Notes: generated from the sequence alone by a model not told the origin. 64,000 nt of DNA from an uncultured Bacteroides sp. (GCA_949285075.1 CASDXF010000006.1:1-64000); one strand, 5' to 3'. Counted from the first letter of the stretch, positions 27,225 to 36,127 are shown. Numbers and translations are program-made.

Positions 27225-27446
27225 GCTTGTTTCCTGAACGGAGTGAAAGTGTCTATATTCCATCGCAAGAGTCGATTCGTAAACGATAAGAAATCGTTTT
27301 CGTGCGGATGGCGTGAAAACGCCATTTGTCGGGTCGATTTGCTGACACGGTGAATTACGCTAACGCCTCTACGCCGCGTTCTTTTCGTCCGTGCCGTACT
27401 TCGGCCGGAATTATCGCGGTATAGAGGCGTCAGGATGTCCTGTTTT
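27225..27446 (+). ncRNA. Candidate structured non-coding RNA
   Basis: Four hairpins in series with no reading frame: AACGAT-AAGAA-ATCGTT (about 27281), ATGGCGT-GAAA-ACGCCAT with a GNRA tetraloop (about 27308), a 16-bp stem with two mismatches (27363-27378 with 27415-27430), and CAGGA-TG-TCCTG followed by five T (27431-27446), a terminator for the plus strand. An upstream terminator at 27172 would isolate it. It is not a recognisable tmRNA, RNase P or SRP RNA. No promoter is clear, so it could also be the relic of a mobile element. Confidence 0.35.
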
Positions 27447-27551
27447 TCAGAATGGTCTGTTTTTAATATCCGGCCCGGACTGCCTTGCCTTAAAGAGCGT
27501 TTCCCGAAGGAGTCCGTTCACGATAGGCCCGGGGTGGACTGAAACGGGCGC

Positions 27552-28337
27552 TTAGTGGTGATGTTCCCCCAGTACCCGGTGCGGCAGCGTGCCGTGTCCC
27601 AACAGCTCGATGGGGCAGTTGAAGTTCTTCTCCAGCCACTCCGTGGTGATGCCCGTGTCCGGATGGTAGTCCAGTGTCTGGTTGACGCAGGCGATGGACT
27701 TGACCTGCTGCAACACCGTGCCGATGTCGTGGCTGACCAGAATGATGGCGCACTCCTTGTTCAGGTCGGCCAATAGCTCGTACAGCCTCGCCTCGAACCG
27801 CTTGTCGATGTACGTGCTGGGCTCGTCGAGAATCACTACCGAGGGGTCGGAGATGACGGCCCGTCCCAGTAGCGCCCGTTGCAGCTGCCCGCCGCTCAGC
27901 TGTCCGATGTTTCGCTTCTCCAAGCCCTCCAGTCCCATGCGCGCGATGACTCTTCGGGCCATCTCCCTTTCCTCGGCGGTGAACCGTGAGGCGAGCGTCT
28001 TGTTTATGCTCAGTCCAGAGAGGATGACTTCCTCCACCGAGATGGGGAATTTGCGGTCGATGGTGGTGTATTGGGGCAGATAGCCGATGGAGAGCGACCC
28101 TTGCTCTCCGTCGGCCTTCCGCTTGGCTTCCGCCGGCTTGTGGAAGACGATTTCTCCCGCCGTCGGTTTCAGCAGCCCGAGTATACATTTCATTAACGTG
28201 GTTTTCCCCCCTCCGTTAGGGCCGATGATGCCTAAGAAGTCCCGTTCGTAGACGGTCAGGTTTACGTCGTGAAGGACGTCTTGTCCGTCATAACCGGCGG
28301 AGAGGTTATGGATTTCGATGATGGGCGCGCTTGTCAT
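27552..28337 (-). CDS. Metal-type ABC transporter ATP-binding protein (ZnuC/MntB-like)
   Basis: A 261-residue ABC ATPase. Walker A is 'GPNGGGKTTLMKC' (about 38-50), Q-loop 'GYLPQYTTIDRKFPISVEEV' (about 83-102; this sentence is typical of zinc/manganese importers), signature 'LSGGQLQRALLGRA' (about 138-151), Walker B 'VVILDEPSTYID' and switch His 'ILVSHDIG'. The family partners with a ZnuB-like permease and a ZnuA-like binding protein, but neither is beside it, so the subunit is either orphaned or works with proteins encoded elsewhere. The C-terminus ends in HHH, a possible metal-binding tail. Confidence 0.9.
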   Translation of the reverse strand: MTSAPIIEIHNLSAGYDGQDVLHDVNLTVYERDFLGIIGPNGGGKTTLMKCILGLLKPTAGEIVFHKPAEAKRKADGEQGSLSIGYLPQYTTIDRKFPISVEEVILSGLSINKTLASRFTAEEREMARRVIARMGLEGLEKRNIGQLSGGQLQRALLGRAVISDPSVVILDEPSTYIDKRFEARLYELLADLNKECAIILVSHDIGTVLQQVKSIACVNQTLDYHPDTGITTEWLEKNFNCPIELLGHGTLPHRVLGEHHH

Positions 28338-28349
28338 GCCGTTTCTCCG

Positions 28350-29990
28350 TTAATGGCTTTCTTCGCATGGCAGGACGTAGCCCGCGCTTGTCGGGGGAAT
28401 GTAGCCTAACGCCCCGTTCCATCCTACAAAGTTCTCGTACGCCGCCTCCGGAGCTCGTCCGTCTATGGTCCCTTCGTTGTTGGAGCAGCAGCTATATACG
28501 TGTCCGTCTCCGGCGATGAGGCCCACGTAGTCGTAGCCGCTCGCTTCGGCGTGTATTCCCTCAATGTTTCCGCCGCTTGTGCAGTTGTGTATCTGTCCGC
28601 TCGCGGAGCCTACGATGCCTCCCGTCCATCCGCTGAACGGACTGTCCTCAACGTTGACCGTGGCGCTCTTTACGTTCCCCGAATTGCTGAAGTATTCTAT
28701 GAAATTGTCGCTCTCTATCCTTCCCGCGCATCCTCCCGTCGCTCCGAACTTGCAGAGGTTGGTTACGTTTCCCTCGTTCGTTCCGTCCGCTACCGTGTTT
28801 CCGTATAGCGAACCTCCGACGCCTCCTACGTTAGTCAGGTCGTTCAGGTTCTCGGCGTACACCTCTCCCCGGTTGACGTTCCTTGTACGGTCTTCTCTGA
28901 TTTTCAGGTTCGCCTGTCCCGCCAGTCCTCCTATATGGTAGCGGGCCGACTGGCTGTATGGCGGTATCTCGTCGTACAGCGTCTCCACGTTCGTCACCCG
29001 GATGTCGCCCTCGTTCTCGCATTCGGAAAATTCGGTCTCCCCGCTGTCGGTATAGGTGCTTGAGTCCGACCATCCCAATACGCCGCCTACGTACAGTTGG
29101 TCGCAGCGGAGCTTGTCCAGCGTGATGTCCGACAGGTTCTTGCATTGCTCGAATGAGCTGCTCGACGCTGAGCTTGTGAATCGTATGCACGAGCCGCAGA
29201 TGCCGCCTACGGCCACCGCCTTGTCCGTGAGCTCTCCCAGCTTGAATGCGCCGTTCATCGTGCAATTGTCAAACTTCGCGTCCGAAGCGCCGCACACTCC
29301 GCCCACCGTGTAGAGATAGGCTTGGCTCTGTTGGGTCAGCGCGATTTCGCCGTTGACGGTACATTGGCTGAACGACCAGCCTCCTCCTCCGGCGATGGCG
29401 CCTACGCAGACATTGATTTGCTCGTCCGGCGTGTCGGCGGTCACTCCCCACCGCACGTTAACGTCCGCGTCCATGACGAGGTTATTGATTTCTCCGTTCA
29501 CCCTTCCGAACAGGCCGGCGAACACGTAGCTCCCTTCCACGTCGGAGGGATAGCGGATATTGAGCGTACCGGTTATGCGGTGGCCCATGCCGTCGAACTC
29601 CCCTTGAAAGAATTGCGGAGCCGTGCTTCCGATGGGCTCCCAGTCGAAGGAGTCGTCAATCTCGATGTCGTGTTCCAACTGGAATGTCGGGTAGCTGGAG
29701 TTCTCCTCGTACCATGTCCCGTCTTCTGAGTTTATCGCGTCGATGAGGTATTTCAACTCCGACGCGTTGCGTATGCGGTAGGTCGAGCCGTACTCGTCCG
29801 TCTTCAGCAGTCTTGAGGCGGCCACCGTCTGGTCTGTAAGGACGTAGGCTTCCGGCACGTCTTCGAAGTATTCGTCGTTATTTTCCTCCTTCGAGTCTTC
29901 TCCTTCTTCCGTGCAGGCGGAAAGGCTCATTGCGCATAAAAAGATAAGCGCCGTCAGGCTTGAGGTCGCGAATGTAAATTTCCTTGTCAT
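28350..29990 (-). CDS. Secreted lipoprotein of GLUG-like repeats
   Basis: A 546-residue lipoprotein (lipobox MSLSAC, Cys about 26). After residue 90 it is made of imperfect repeats 'VGGIxG..xxxxxFxxCxNxGxIxx' (for example VGGVCGASDAKFDNCTMNG, VGGICGSC.., YVGGVLGWSD..FSECENEGDI, VGGVGGSLYG.., TGGIVGSASGQIHNC). This resembles the GLUG/beta-solenoid style found in Bacteroidales surface proteins. Many conserved Cys at equal spacing suggest stacked rungs. Function is unknown; surface adhesion is a guess. It is 12 bases upstream of the ABC ATPase gene and may be co-transcribed. Confidence 0.7.
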   Translation of the reverse strand: MTRKFTFATSSLTALIFLCAMSLSACTEEGEDSKEENNDEYFEDVPEAYVLTDQTVAASRLLKTDEYGSTYRIRNASELKYLIDAINSEDGTWYEENSSYPTFQLEHDIEIDDSFDWEPIGSTAPQFFQGEFDGMGHRITGTLNIRYPSDVEGSYVFAGLFGRVNGEINNLVMDADVNVRWGVTADTPDEQINVCVGAIAGGGGWSFSQCTVNGEIALTQQSQAYLYTVGGVCGASDAKFDNCTMNGAFKLGELTDKAVAVGGICGSCIRFTSSASSSSFEQCKNLSDITLDKLRCDQLYVGGVLGWSDSSTYTDSGETEFSECENEGDIRVTNVETLYDEIPPYSQSARYHIGGLAGQANLKIREDRTRNVNRGEVYAENLNDLTNVGGVGGSLYGNTVADGTNEGNVTNLCKFGATGGCAGRIESDNFIEYFSNSGNVKSATVNVEDSPFSGWTGGIVGSASGQIHNCTSGGNIEGIHAEASGYDYVGLIAGDGHVYSCCSNNEGTIDGRAPEAAYENFVGWNGALGYIPPTSAGYVLPCEESH

Positions 29991-30151
29991 TGTCTGTTTC
30001 CCCTTCCTCCGGTTCCACGAGGATTACGGTGAATGAAAAAGGGAGGTGCGGAACCGCGTAATCACATTACGGCACTCCTTTTTGTCTCTAATATTCATGG
30101 CCCGTTTCTGGCCTTTGCGCAAGCAAAATTAGTAAAATGTGCCCATCTTTG

Positions 30152-30159
30152 TAACTTTG
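30152..30159 (+). promoter_or_regulatory. -7 box TAACTTTG for the winged-helix gene
   Basis: Exact match to TAnnTTTG, 109 bases before the ATG at 30269, implying a leader near 100 nt. The -33 site is weak. Confidence 0.5.
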
Positions 30160-30268
30160 TGGAGCGAAAAATAACGTTCGTTGTTAAAATAACTAAAGAA
30201 AACGGGCGCTAATCCGTCTGTCTCCTCTGTTTTTTATATATTTACCTCAAACTAAAAACGGTGTAGCC

Positions 30269-30496
30269 ATGGATAAATACCTTATTGGAGAGTTGGCGGG
30301 ACGAGTTTGGAGCCTGTTGAACGAAGACAACCGCAAGTGGGAATTTGCGGAGATTCAAAAAGCCTTAAAAATGGATGACAAAGAACTGGCCGCGGCCATT
30401 GGTTGGTTGGCCCGCGAAGATAAGGTTCAGTTTGAGTTAGATAAGAAAAGGGGAAAGGCTTACTTGTACCTTATGCCGAATGTATATATCGGATAG
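30269..30496 (+). CDS. Small winged helix-turn-helix protein (DUF2582 family)
   Basis: A 75-residue cytosolic protein: 'MDKYLIGELAGRVWSLLNED', 'WEFAEIQKALKMDDKELAAA', 'GWLAREDKVQFELDK', the complete winged-helix pattern of the DUF2582 group widespread in Bacteroidales. Probably DNA-binding, targets unknown. Its last codons overlap the first box of a TTGTATA array (30480-30530), which might be an operator-like site, though that array class is also found away from this gene. Confidence 0.87.
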   Translation: MDKYLIGELAGRVWSLLNEDNRKWEFAEIQKALKMDDKELAAAIGWLAREDKVQFELDKKRGKAYLYLMPNVYIG

Positions 30497-30530
30497 CTTT
30501 GTTGTATACGTTCAGTTGCGCTGTTGTATA
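30480..30530. repeat. 22-bp-period TTGTACA-type array, locus 3
   Basis: ATGTATA (30480), TTGTATA (30502) and TTGTATA (30524) start exactly 22 bases apart; here the C of TTGTACA is T throughout. It overlaps the stop of the winged-helix gene. See loci at 264, 9529 and 37704. Confidence 0.65.
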
Positions 30531-30652
30531 AATCGCTTTTGCTTCAAGATTTACAGTTGTGGCAGGAGCGATTTATATTTATGCCTGTCCGTACTCGCCG
30601 CTTCGTGGCCGCGGTGTCGGCCTGTTCTCTTTTCTCGGCTTCGGTTTGGGGG

Positions 30653-30735
30653 CTTGAGAAACAGCCCTACGGCTCGTGAGAAATAGGGCTACGGCTCGCG
30701 AGAAATAGGGCGGCGGCTCACGAGGGATAGGGCGT
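30653..30735. repeat. REP-like intergenic repeat family, locus E
   Basis: CTTGAGAAACAGCCCTACGGC, CTCGTGAGAAATAGGGC and two further units, cut short at CACGAGGGATAGGGCG. The 505-base gap 30497-31001 holds locus 3, this element and the promoter at 30958; an upstream in-frame extension of the next ORF into it is not supported. Confidence 0.7.
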
Positions 30736-30957
30736 GCTTAGAAGCTGTTCTGAATTTCTCCAAAAAGTTTTTCTTAGTTTGATGTATCTGTTCTCGTGTG
30801 CGCTTTGGGCGATAAATTCAAAACAGTTCTGATTTGAGGGGTGAAAATGACCTTGTCGCGACGGGGGCGAGAGCTCCTTTCACGGGCGCTGAAGAGAAAA
30901 AAGTCCTTCCCGTCCAATTTAGGGCCTTCCGTGTTTCCCTCTGCGGAAAATATGAGC

Positions 30958-30965
30958 TATCTTTG
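30958..30965 (+). promoter_or_regulatory. -7 box TATCTTTG for the outer-membrane protein gene
   Basis: Exact TAnnTTTG with a TTTC at about the -33 position (30934). It lies inside the theoretical upstream extension of the next reading frame, so translation must begin downstream of it. Confidence 0.6.
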
Positions 30966-31001
30966 CGGGCATTCATGTACACGTTATTGATACTGTTCCG
31001 T

Positions 31002-33305
31002 ATGAGGGGATGCTTTCTTTGCTTGTCTATATTCGTCCTTGTCCTGTCGTTGGCCTCGTGCTCCGCTACGAAGCACGTGCCGGACGGCTCTTATCTGCTG
31101 GATGAGGTGCGGATTCATACGGACAACCGTGAGGTGTCTCCCGCGTCGCTCCGGCCCTATGTCCGTCAGGCCCCCAACGCCAAGTGGTTCAGCCTGATAA
31201 AGACCCCGCTCTATGTGTATAACCTTTCCGGGCGCGACACGACGAAATGGATAAACCGCTTTCTGCGCAAGATAGGCGACGCGCCCGTCATCTACAGTGA
31301 GGAGGAGGCCGAGCGCTCGCGCGAAGAGATAGAGAAGGCCGTGGGGAACATGGGCTATATGGCGGCCTCCGTCCGCAAGTCCACCGAGCGGAAGAAGAAG
31401 AGGCTGAAGCTGCGCTACGACGTTTCCCTCGGCAATCCCTATCGGGTGCGCTCGCTCTCTTACGACATTCACGTGGCGGGCATCGACTCCATCATACGGG
31501 CCGACTCGGCGCGTAGCCTGCTCCGCCTGAACATGCCGCTCGACGTCAACCGGCTGGACGAGGAGAGGAACCGGATTACGGAAAGGCTCCGCCGCCACGG
31601 GTATTATAAGTTCAACAAGGATTACCTGACCTACACGGCGGATACCGTAAAGGGAAGCTATAACGTCGACCTGACGCTGCGCCTGCGTCTCGACGAGGAC
31701 TCGCTGCGGCGTTTCTCGCCGGCTTACAAGCCCTACCGGATAGGCAAGGTGGGTATCGTGACCGACTACGACGTGCTGCGCTCGTCCGCCTCCGGAGGCA
31801 TCGACATCAACGACTCGATTCATTACGCGGGCTTCCCCATCTACTATAAAGATAGGCTGTATCTCCGCCCCAAGCTGCTGGTGGACAACCTCGCCTTCGC
31901 GCCCGGCGACCTGTACGACGAGCGGGCCGAGCAGCGCACCTACTCCAACTTCTCAAGGCTATCCGCCCTGAAGTACACGAATATCCGCTTCGCGGAGGAG
32001 CCCTGCGACTCGTTGCTGAACGCCTACGTGCTGCTGACCAAGAGCAAGCAGAAGTCGATAACCTTCGAGGTAGAGGGCACCAACTCGGCCGGCGACTTGG
32101 GCGCGGCGGCTTCCGTCTCTTTGCAGCACCGCAACCTCTTTCGCGGCTCGGAGACCTTCATGCTCAAGTTCCGCGGGGCGTACGAGGTGATTTCCGGCCT
32201 TCAGGCCGGCTACTCGAACAATAACTATACGGAGCTTGGGGCCGAGGCGAGCATTAACTTTCCCGGCTTCCTCTTTCCGCTACTCTCTTCGGACTTTAGG
32301 CGGAAAATCAGGGCCACGACCGAGTTCGGGCTGCAATACAACTATCAGCGCCGTCCGGAGTTCCTGCGCACGATGGCTTCCGCCTCGTGGAGCTACAAGT
32401 GGACCCAGCGGCGCAGGATACAGCATAAGGTCGACTTGCTGAACGTCGGCTTTCTCTATTTGCCGGAGATTTCTCCCCGCTTCAAGGAAGACTACATAAA
32501 CAAGGGGCAGAACGAGATTCTGCAATACAACTATCAGGACCGGCTCATCATCAATATGGGTTATAGCTATTACTACAATAGCTTGGGCGGCTCGCTCGTG
32601 AACAACACCATCGCTTCCGACTCGTACTCGATACGCTTCAACTTCGAGTCGGCGGGAAACCTCATGTACGCCCTCTCTAAGGCGGCGAATATCCGCAAGA
32701 ACGCCAACGGCGAGTACGCCATATTCGGCATCCCGTACGCCCAGTACGTGAAGGCGGAGTTCGATTTCGCGAAGAATGTGCGGATAGACCACCGCAACTC
32801 GGTGGCCTTTCACTTCGGGCTGGGCGTGGCCGTTCCTTACGGCAACGCGCGGACTATCCCCTTTGAGAAGCAATACTTCTCGGGCGGGGCCAACAGCGTG
32901 CGGGGTTGGGCGGTGAGAGACTTGGGGCCGGGCGTCTTTCCGGGCAACGGTAACTTGCTCGACCAGTCGGGCGACATCAAGTTGGACGCCAGTGTGGAGT
33001 ACCGCACCAAGCTGTTCTGGAAGTTTCAGGGAGCCGTGTTTGTCGACGCGGGCAACGTGTGGACCATCCGCGACTACGCCAATCAGCCCGGCGGAGTGTT
33101 CAAGTTCAACGAGTTCTATAAGCAGATTGCCGTGGCTTACGGGCTTGGTCTCCGTCTCGACCTGAATTTCTTTATTCTTCGCTTTGACGGCGGAATGAAG
33201 GCCATCAACCCTGTCTATAAGGAAAAGAAGGAGCATTTTCCTGTCATCCATCCCGACTTTGGCCGGGACTTCGCTTTCCACTTCGCGGTGGGATACCCCT
33301 TCTGA
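31002..33305 (+). CDS. BamA/TamA-family outer membrane protein (Omp85 superfamily) lipoprotein
   Basis: Start at ATG 31002 (an ATG at 30975 is possible) because the promoter at 30958 rules out longer forms. The 767-residue protein has a lipoprotein signal (VLSLASC), POTRA-like domains over about residues 30-330 ('YRVRSLSYDIHVAGID', 'DEERNRITERLRRHGYYKF'), and a 16-stranded-barrel-like C-terminal half with the family's 'FEKQYFSGGANSVRGWAVRDLGPG' (in pieces: SGGANSVRGW, about residue 633) and a final 'DFAFHFAVGYPF' strand ending in Phe. Omp85 proteins insert or export outer-membrane proteins or lipids. Lipidated TamA/BamA-like paralogues are typical of Bacteroidetes. Confidence 0.9.
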   Translation: MRGCFLCLSIFVLVLSLASCSATKHVPDGSYLLDEVRIHTDNREVSPASLRPYVRQAPNAKWFSLIKTPLYVYNLSGRDTTKWINRFLRKIGDAPVIYSEEEAERSREEIEKAVGNMGYMAASVRKSTERKKKRLKLRYDVSLGNPYRVRSLSYDIHVAGIDSIIRADSARSLLRLNMPLDVNRLDEERNRITERLRRHGYYKFNKDYLTYTADTVKGSYNVDLTLRLRLDEDSLRRFSPAYKPYRIGKVGIVTDYDVLRSSASGGIDINDSIHYAGFPIYYKDRLYLRPKLLVDNLAFAPGDLYDERAEQRTYSNFSRLSALKYTNIRFAEEPCDSLLNAYVLLTKSKQKSITFEVEGTNSAGDLGAAASVSLQHRNLFRGSETFMLKFRGAYEVISGLQAGYSNNNYTELGAEASINFPGFLFPLLSSDFRRKIRATTEFGLQYNYQRRPEFLRTMASASWSYKWTQRRRIQHKVDLLNVGFLYLPEISPRFKEDYINKGQNEILQYNYQDRLIINMGYSYYYNSLGGSLVNNTIASDSYSIRFNFESAGNLMYALSKAANIRKNANGEYAIFGIPYAQYVKAEFDFAKNVRIDHRNSVAFHFGLGVAVPYGNARTIPFEKQYFSGGANSVRGWAVRDLGPGVFPGNGNLLDQSGDIKLDASVEYRTKLFWKFQGAVFVDAGNVWTIRDYANQPGGVFKFNEFYKQIAVAYGLGLRLDLNFFILRFDGGMKAINPVYKEKKEHFPVIHPDFGRDFAFHFAVGYPF

Positions 33306-33324
33306 CGCTGTCCCGCGAGAGCGG

Positions 33325-33741
33325 TCAGCCCCTCATCTTCCGCATGAAGTCGTGGATTAAGGGCAGCAGCTTGTCCACCGCTTCCTCCTCGCCGCACAGC
33401 GTCTCCACCGGACAGTGTCCGGTATGGGAGCGGTTCCAGATGAAAGGAACCTCCTGCCCGAAGCTGACCTTCACGCCGTACTTCCGCAATAAGTTCAGGG
33501 CTTTCGTGCTGATTACGTCGGTGTACAGCTCCTTTATCTTGCCCAGTATCATCAGTGCCGCCGCTCCTTTTCCCACGACCTTGTCGGCTATGACGGCTCC
33601 TTCGAGGAACTCCGGTTCCCGCGTCAGCAGGTCGTAAAGGTCGGCCACTCCCCGTTGGGTAAACGTCCGTACCGTTTCTCCGTTGGCTATCACGCACGAG
33701 TAGTCGCCCTCGTGCAGCTGCTTTATCAGATTGTCTGTCAT
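33325..33741 (-). CDS. DUF1893 family protein
   Basis: A 138-residue cytosolic protein starting at ATG 33741 (MTDNLIKQLHEG); longer forms run into a TACCTTCG box, the probable promoter on the minus strand. It follows the DUF1893 pattern: 'YSCVIANGETVRTFTQRGVADLYDLL', 'ADKVVGKGAAALMILGKIKELYTDVIS', 'FIWNRSHTGHCPVETLC'. The GKGAAxLM stretch and conserved Cys recall cytidine-deaminase-like folds, but no activity is known. Converges on the Omp85 gene. Confidence 0.87.
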   Translation of the reverse strand: MTDNLIKQLHEGDYSCVIANGETVRTFTQRGVADLYDLLTREPEFLEGAVIADKVVGKGAAALMILGKIKELYTDVISTKALNLLRKYGVKVSFGQEVPFIWNRSHTGHCPVETLCGEEEAVDKLLPLIHDFMRKMRG

Positions 33742-33843
33742 ATCTCCGTATTGTTTTGCCGCGAAGGTAGCGCGTATTTCGGAATATCGCATATCCGCGC
33801 GGGCTTATGTCGCGCGGCGGGTCTCGTTTCGTCTCCATTCCGT

Positions 33844-35418
33844 TCATCTCTTTTCCAACACGGCGTATACGGTTATCCCCTCGTCGTTCGTTCGGTTGAC
33901 GAACCCGTTGTTCTCCAGTACGGTGACCAGTGTCTGTAGCGTGGCCCGATTCGCTTGCAGATGCGTCAGGATGGTCAGCTTGGCCATCAGCTCCGACGCC
34001 GTCAGCCACTTGGCGAAGGGGTCGTCTTCCCTCGACGAGCGATAGTATACGAAAAGGCTCTCTTCCACCGGCTCCTTCAGGCGGAACGACTCGTTGCGCT
34101 CGTTCAGCCGGTCTATCTCCTCACCCTCGTACCAGAAGCGGTATCCCGAGCGGAAGAGGGCCAGCGCTTGCGCGTAGACGCCCGTGTGGTTCACGTCGCG
34201 CAGATAGTCTATGCTCCGGATGGCGTTGAACAGGATACGCCGGTTCTCCCCGATGTCCTGCAGGCAGTGGGCGTTGTTCGTACTGGCGGCGAACGATGCC
34301 CTCCGCGTGAAGCTGTGCGTCTGCGTGTCGTACGCCTTCCGTTCCGTCACCTTCTCCTGCGTGATGACGCGCTTCAGGTCGGCCAGTTTGGAGGGCGACA
34401 CCCCGTCGAACTCCTCAAGATTGATGATGAGGCAGTTGGATAGCATCAGCATGTGGTCCTTGTTGTCGGGGTTAATCATTCCGTTTCGGTAGTACGAGCG
34501 CAGGACGGGAGGCAGCAGTCCCCGGATGAAGGTACTCTTTCCTTTTCCCTGCCGGCTGTAGAGCAGGAGCAGGTGTTGGTTCTGTTGGCTCTCGTCGATG
34601 GCGCAGGCCACCAGTCCCACGAGCCATCGGCGCAGGCTCTCGTGCCAGAATCCGGGGTCGTCCGCCTCCACCGTGTCGGCCAGTTGCCCGATGTAGTCCG
34701 TCACGCCGTCCCATTCGGGCAGCGAGAGGAAGTAGTCGGCGAACGGGTCGAAGTCGGGGGCGAAGTTCGAGTCGATGACCGCTCTCAGCAGGGTGAGCGA
34801 GCAGTATACTCTCGCCATTTGCAGCTCCGTGTAGATGCTGTTGAAGTCCTTTCCCCGCATGGTGATGAAGGACGGATTGCTTCCGTCTTCCTCCGGAGCG
34901 AGCGGGGCGAACTCCAAGCGGTCGAGCACCACGTTGCGCCGGAACCGGTAGCGCGCCTTCAGATAGTCCATAATCCGCTCCACGGGTGTCCTTTTGCCCT
35001 CCTCTTCCTCCTTCTCGCTCTTCTCCGAGTAGCGGTATCCGTTGCGCAGGGGAGCTTCGACGTCAAAGTCAGGTTCCTCGCCGAATTTCCGCAGGGCCAT
35101 CCGCAGCGCGTCCTCCTCGTCGATGTGCCGGCTCCGGCATCGGGAGCCCAGACAGTAGATGAAGCTGTCCCGGCTTCCCCGCTCGAACCGGAACCTGCGG
35201 CGGGCGTACTCCACCGCCTTGCGGAACTCCATCTGGGTGATGGGGTCTATGCCTTCGAGCGTCACTTCCCCGTCTTCCTCCCGTCTGGGTCTTCCCCTCT
35301 TCTTGGGCGCGGGGGTCGATTCCTCCTTTGTGGGCAGTGTGAGGGCGACGTTCAGCGGGCGCAGCGCCTTCACCCGTTGGGGCGAGTAGAAGGCCTTCGG
35401 GTCGTAGGTGGCGTACAT
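33844..35418 (-). CDS. VapE/VirE-type P-loop ATPase with DUF3874 end; C-terminal part of a frameshifted BT4734-family protein
   Basis: The 524-residue frame covers the second part of a BT4734/BF3469-type protein. Walker A 'YSRQGKGKSTFIRG' lies at about residue 290 and Walker B-like 'NCLIINLEEFDG' at about 333, followed by sensor-like 'ASTNNAHCLQDIGENRRI', the VapE (virulence-associated E, PF05272) core. The last 110 residues match the DUF3874 winged-helix end. The first part (a BT4734 N-terminal domain) is in another frame upstream. VapE ATPases are primase-helicase-like and common on mobile elements and phage-satellite DNA. The ATG at 35418 lies just past the shift, so the ATPase half could be translated alone. 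Confidence 0.82.
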   Translation of the reverse strand: MYATYDPKAFYSPQRVKALRPLNVALTLPTKEESTPAPKKRGRPRREEDGEVTLEGIDPITQMEFRKAVEYARRRFRFERGSRDSFIYCLGSRCRSRHIDEEDALRMALRKFGEEPDFDVEAPLRNGYRYSEKSEKEEEEGKRTPVERIMDYLKARYRFRRNVVLDRLEFAPLAPEEDGSNPSFITMRGKDFNSIYTELQMARVYCSLTLLRAVIDSNFAPDFDPFADYFLSLPEWDGVTDYIGQLADTVEADDPGFWHESLRRWLVGLVACAIDESQQNQHLLLLYSRQGKGKSTFIRGLLPPVLRSYYRNGMINPDNKDHMLMLSNCLIINLEEFDGVSPSKLADLKRVITQEKVTERKAYDTQTHSFTRRASFAASTNNAHCLQDIGENRRILFNAIRSIDYLRDVNHTGVYAQALALFRSGYRFWYEGEEIDRLNERNESFRLKEPVEESLFVYYRSSREDDPFAKWLTASELMAKLTILTHLQANRATLQTLVTVLENNGFVNRTNDEGITVYAVLEKR

Positions 35419-35419
35419 T

Positions 35420-35968
35420 CCCCCTCGCGAGGTCGCTTCCGCTGGGGTCTACCCGGTTTCCCAACAGCCGTTCGTAGTAGGCCGCCTCCAGTTCGAACCG
35501 TCGTTTGTGATACCGTTCCAGTTCGGCGTAGGTGACCGTTCCCTTCGCTTCGAGCGCCGCCCTTGTCCGCAGCGCCTCTTCGCTCTTCAGGCTGACGACG
35601 AGCTTCAGCCCGTGCCGGCGCGGACTGAGCGCGCAGGCTAGCGTCGCCTCGTCCGCCTCGGCTATCCGGCGCAGCCGTTCAATGTCCTCCCGGGGCATCT
35701 CGTCGAAGTCCAGTATCCGGGCGTCCTGATAGGCCGTCAGGCTGTAGGGCAGGCGGCGTTCGGCGTACACGGCGGTCAGGGTGAAGTAGGGCAGTTGCCT
35801 CTTGACGCGTTCCGCCCGCTGTTCGTTTCCCTCTTCCATCGCCTGTTCAATCGCTTCGACGGGACGGCGATAGGTGTCTCCGGCGATTTGTTCAAAGAAC
35901 TGTTCGAGCGTGATGTGCTCCTTCACTTGCGAGTATCCCCGATAACGGGTCGCGATAAATCTTTCCAT
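35420..35968 (-). pseudogene. BT4734-type N-terminal domain fragment, separated from the VapE half by a 1-base frameshift
   Basis: Begins at ATG 35968 ('MERFIATRYRGYSQVKEHITLEQF') and has the BT4734-like N-terminal domain (replication-primase-like: 'LTAYQDARILDFDEM', 'GLKLVVSLKSEEALRTRAALEA', 'VDPSGSDLARG'). After DLARG the frame goes out: the minus strand reads AGGGGGAATG, and with four G instead of five it would continue into 'MYATYDPKAFYSP', the expected next motif. The joined protein would be about 707 residues. Whether the extra G (35420-35424) is a mutation, a slippage site or a sequencing error cannot be told here. Confidence 0.75.
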
Positions 35969-36075
35969 GGCGTTTTCGTTTTTTGTTGTGAGTTATGAAT
36001 GTTTGCTTGCAGTCCCTTCGGTCCGTGGCGTGTACCGAGGCTTGCGTGTGCAAAGGAAGGGCTTTTCCCTGAGAT

Positions 36076-36112
36076 AAAAAAAACACACGTTTTCGCCGGA
36101 AAACGTGTGTTT
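36076..36112 (-). terminator. Rho-independent terminator for the minus strand
   Basis: A perfect 14-bp stem (AAACACACGTTTTC at 36081-36094 with its complement at 36099-36112), GCCG loop. Read on the minus strand it is followed by a run of T. It lies 15 bases after the stop of the 115-residue protein gene and separates it from the BT4734 gene. Confidence 0.85.
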
Positions 36113-36127
36113 CGTGTGCAAAACGGG

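Noticed and set aside
27225-27446. tmRNA, RNase P RNA or SRP RNA
   Set aside because: None of the conserved core sequences of those RNAs is present.
30834-31001. N-terminal extension of the Omp85 protein
   Set aside because: A perfect TATCTTTG promoter box lies inside it, and the lipoprotein signal starts at 31002.
35416-35430. Programmed ribosomal frameshift in the BT4734/VapE gene
   Set aside because: A +1 shift would be needed, and AGG-GGG-AAT is not a known +1 slippery context with a stop or stimulator; mutation or sequencing error is simpler.
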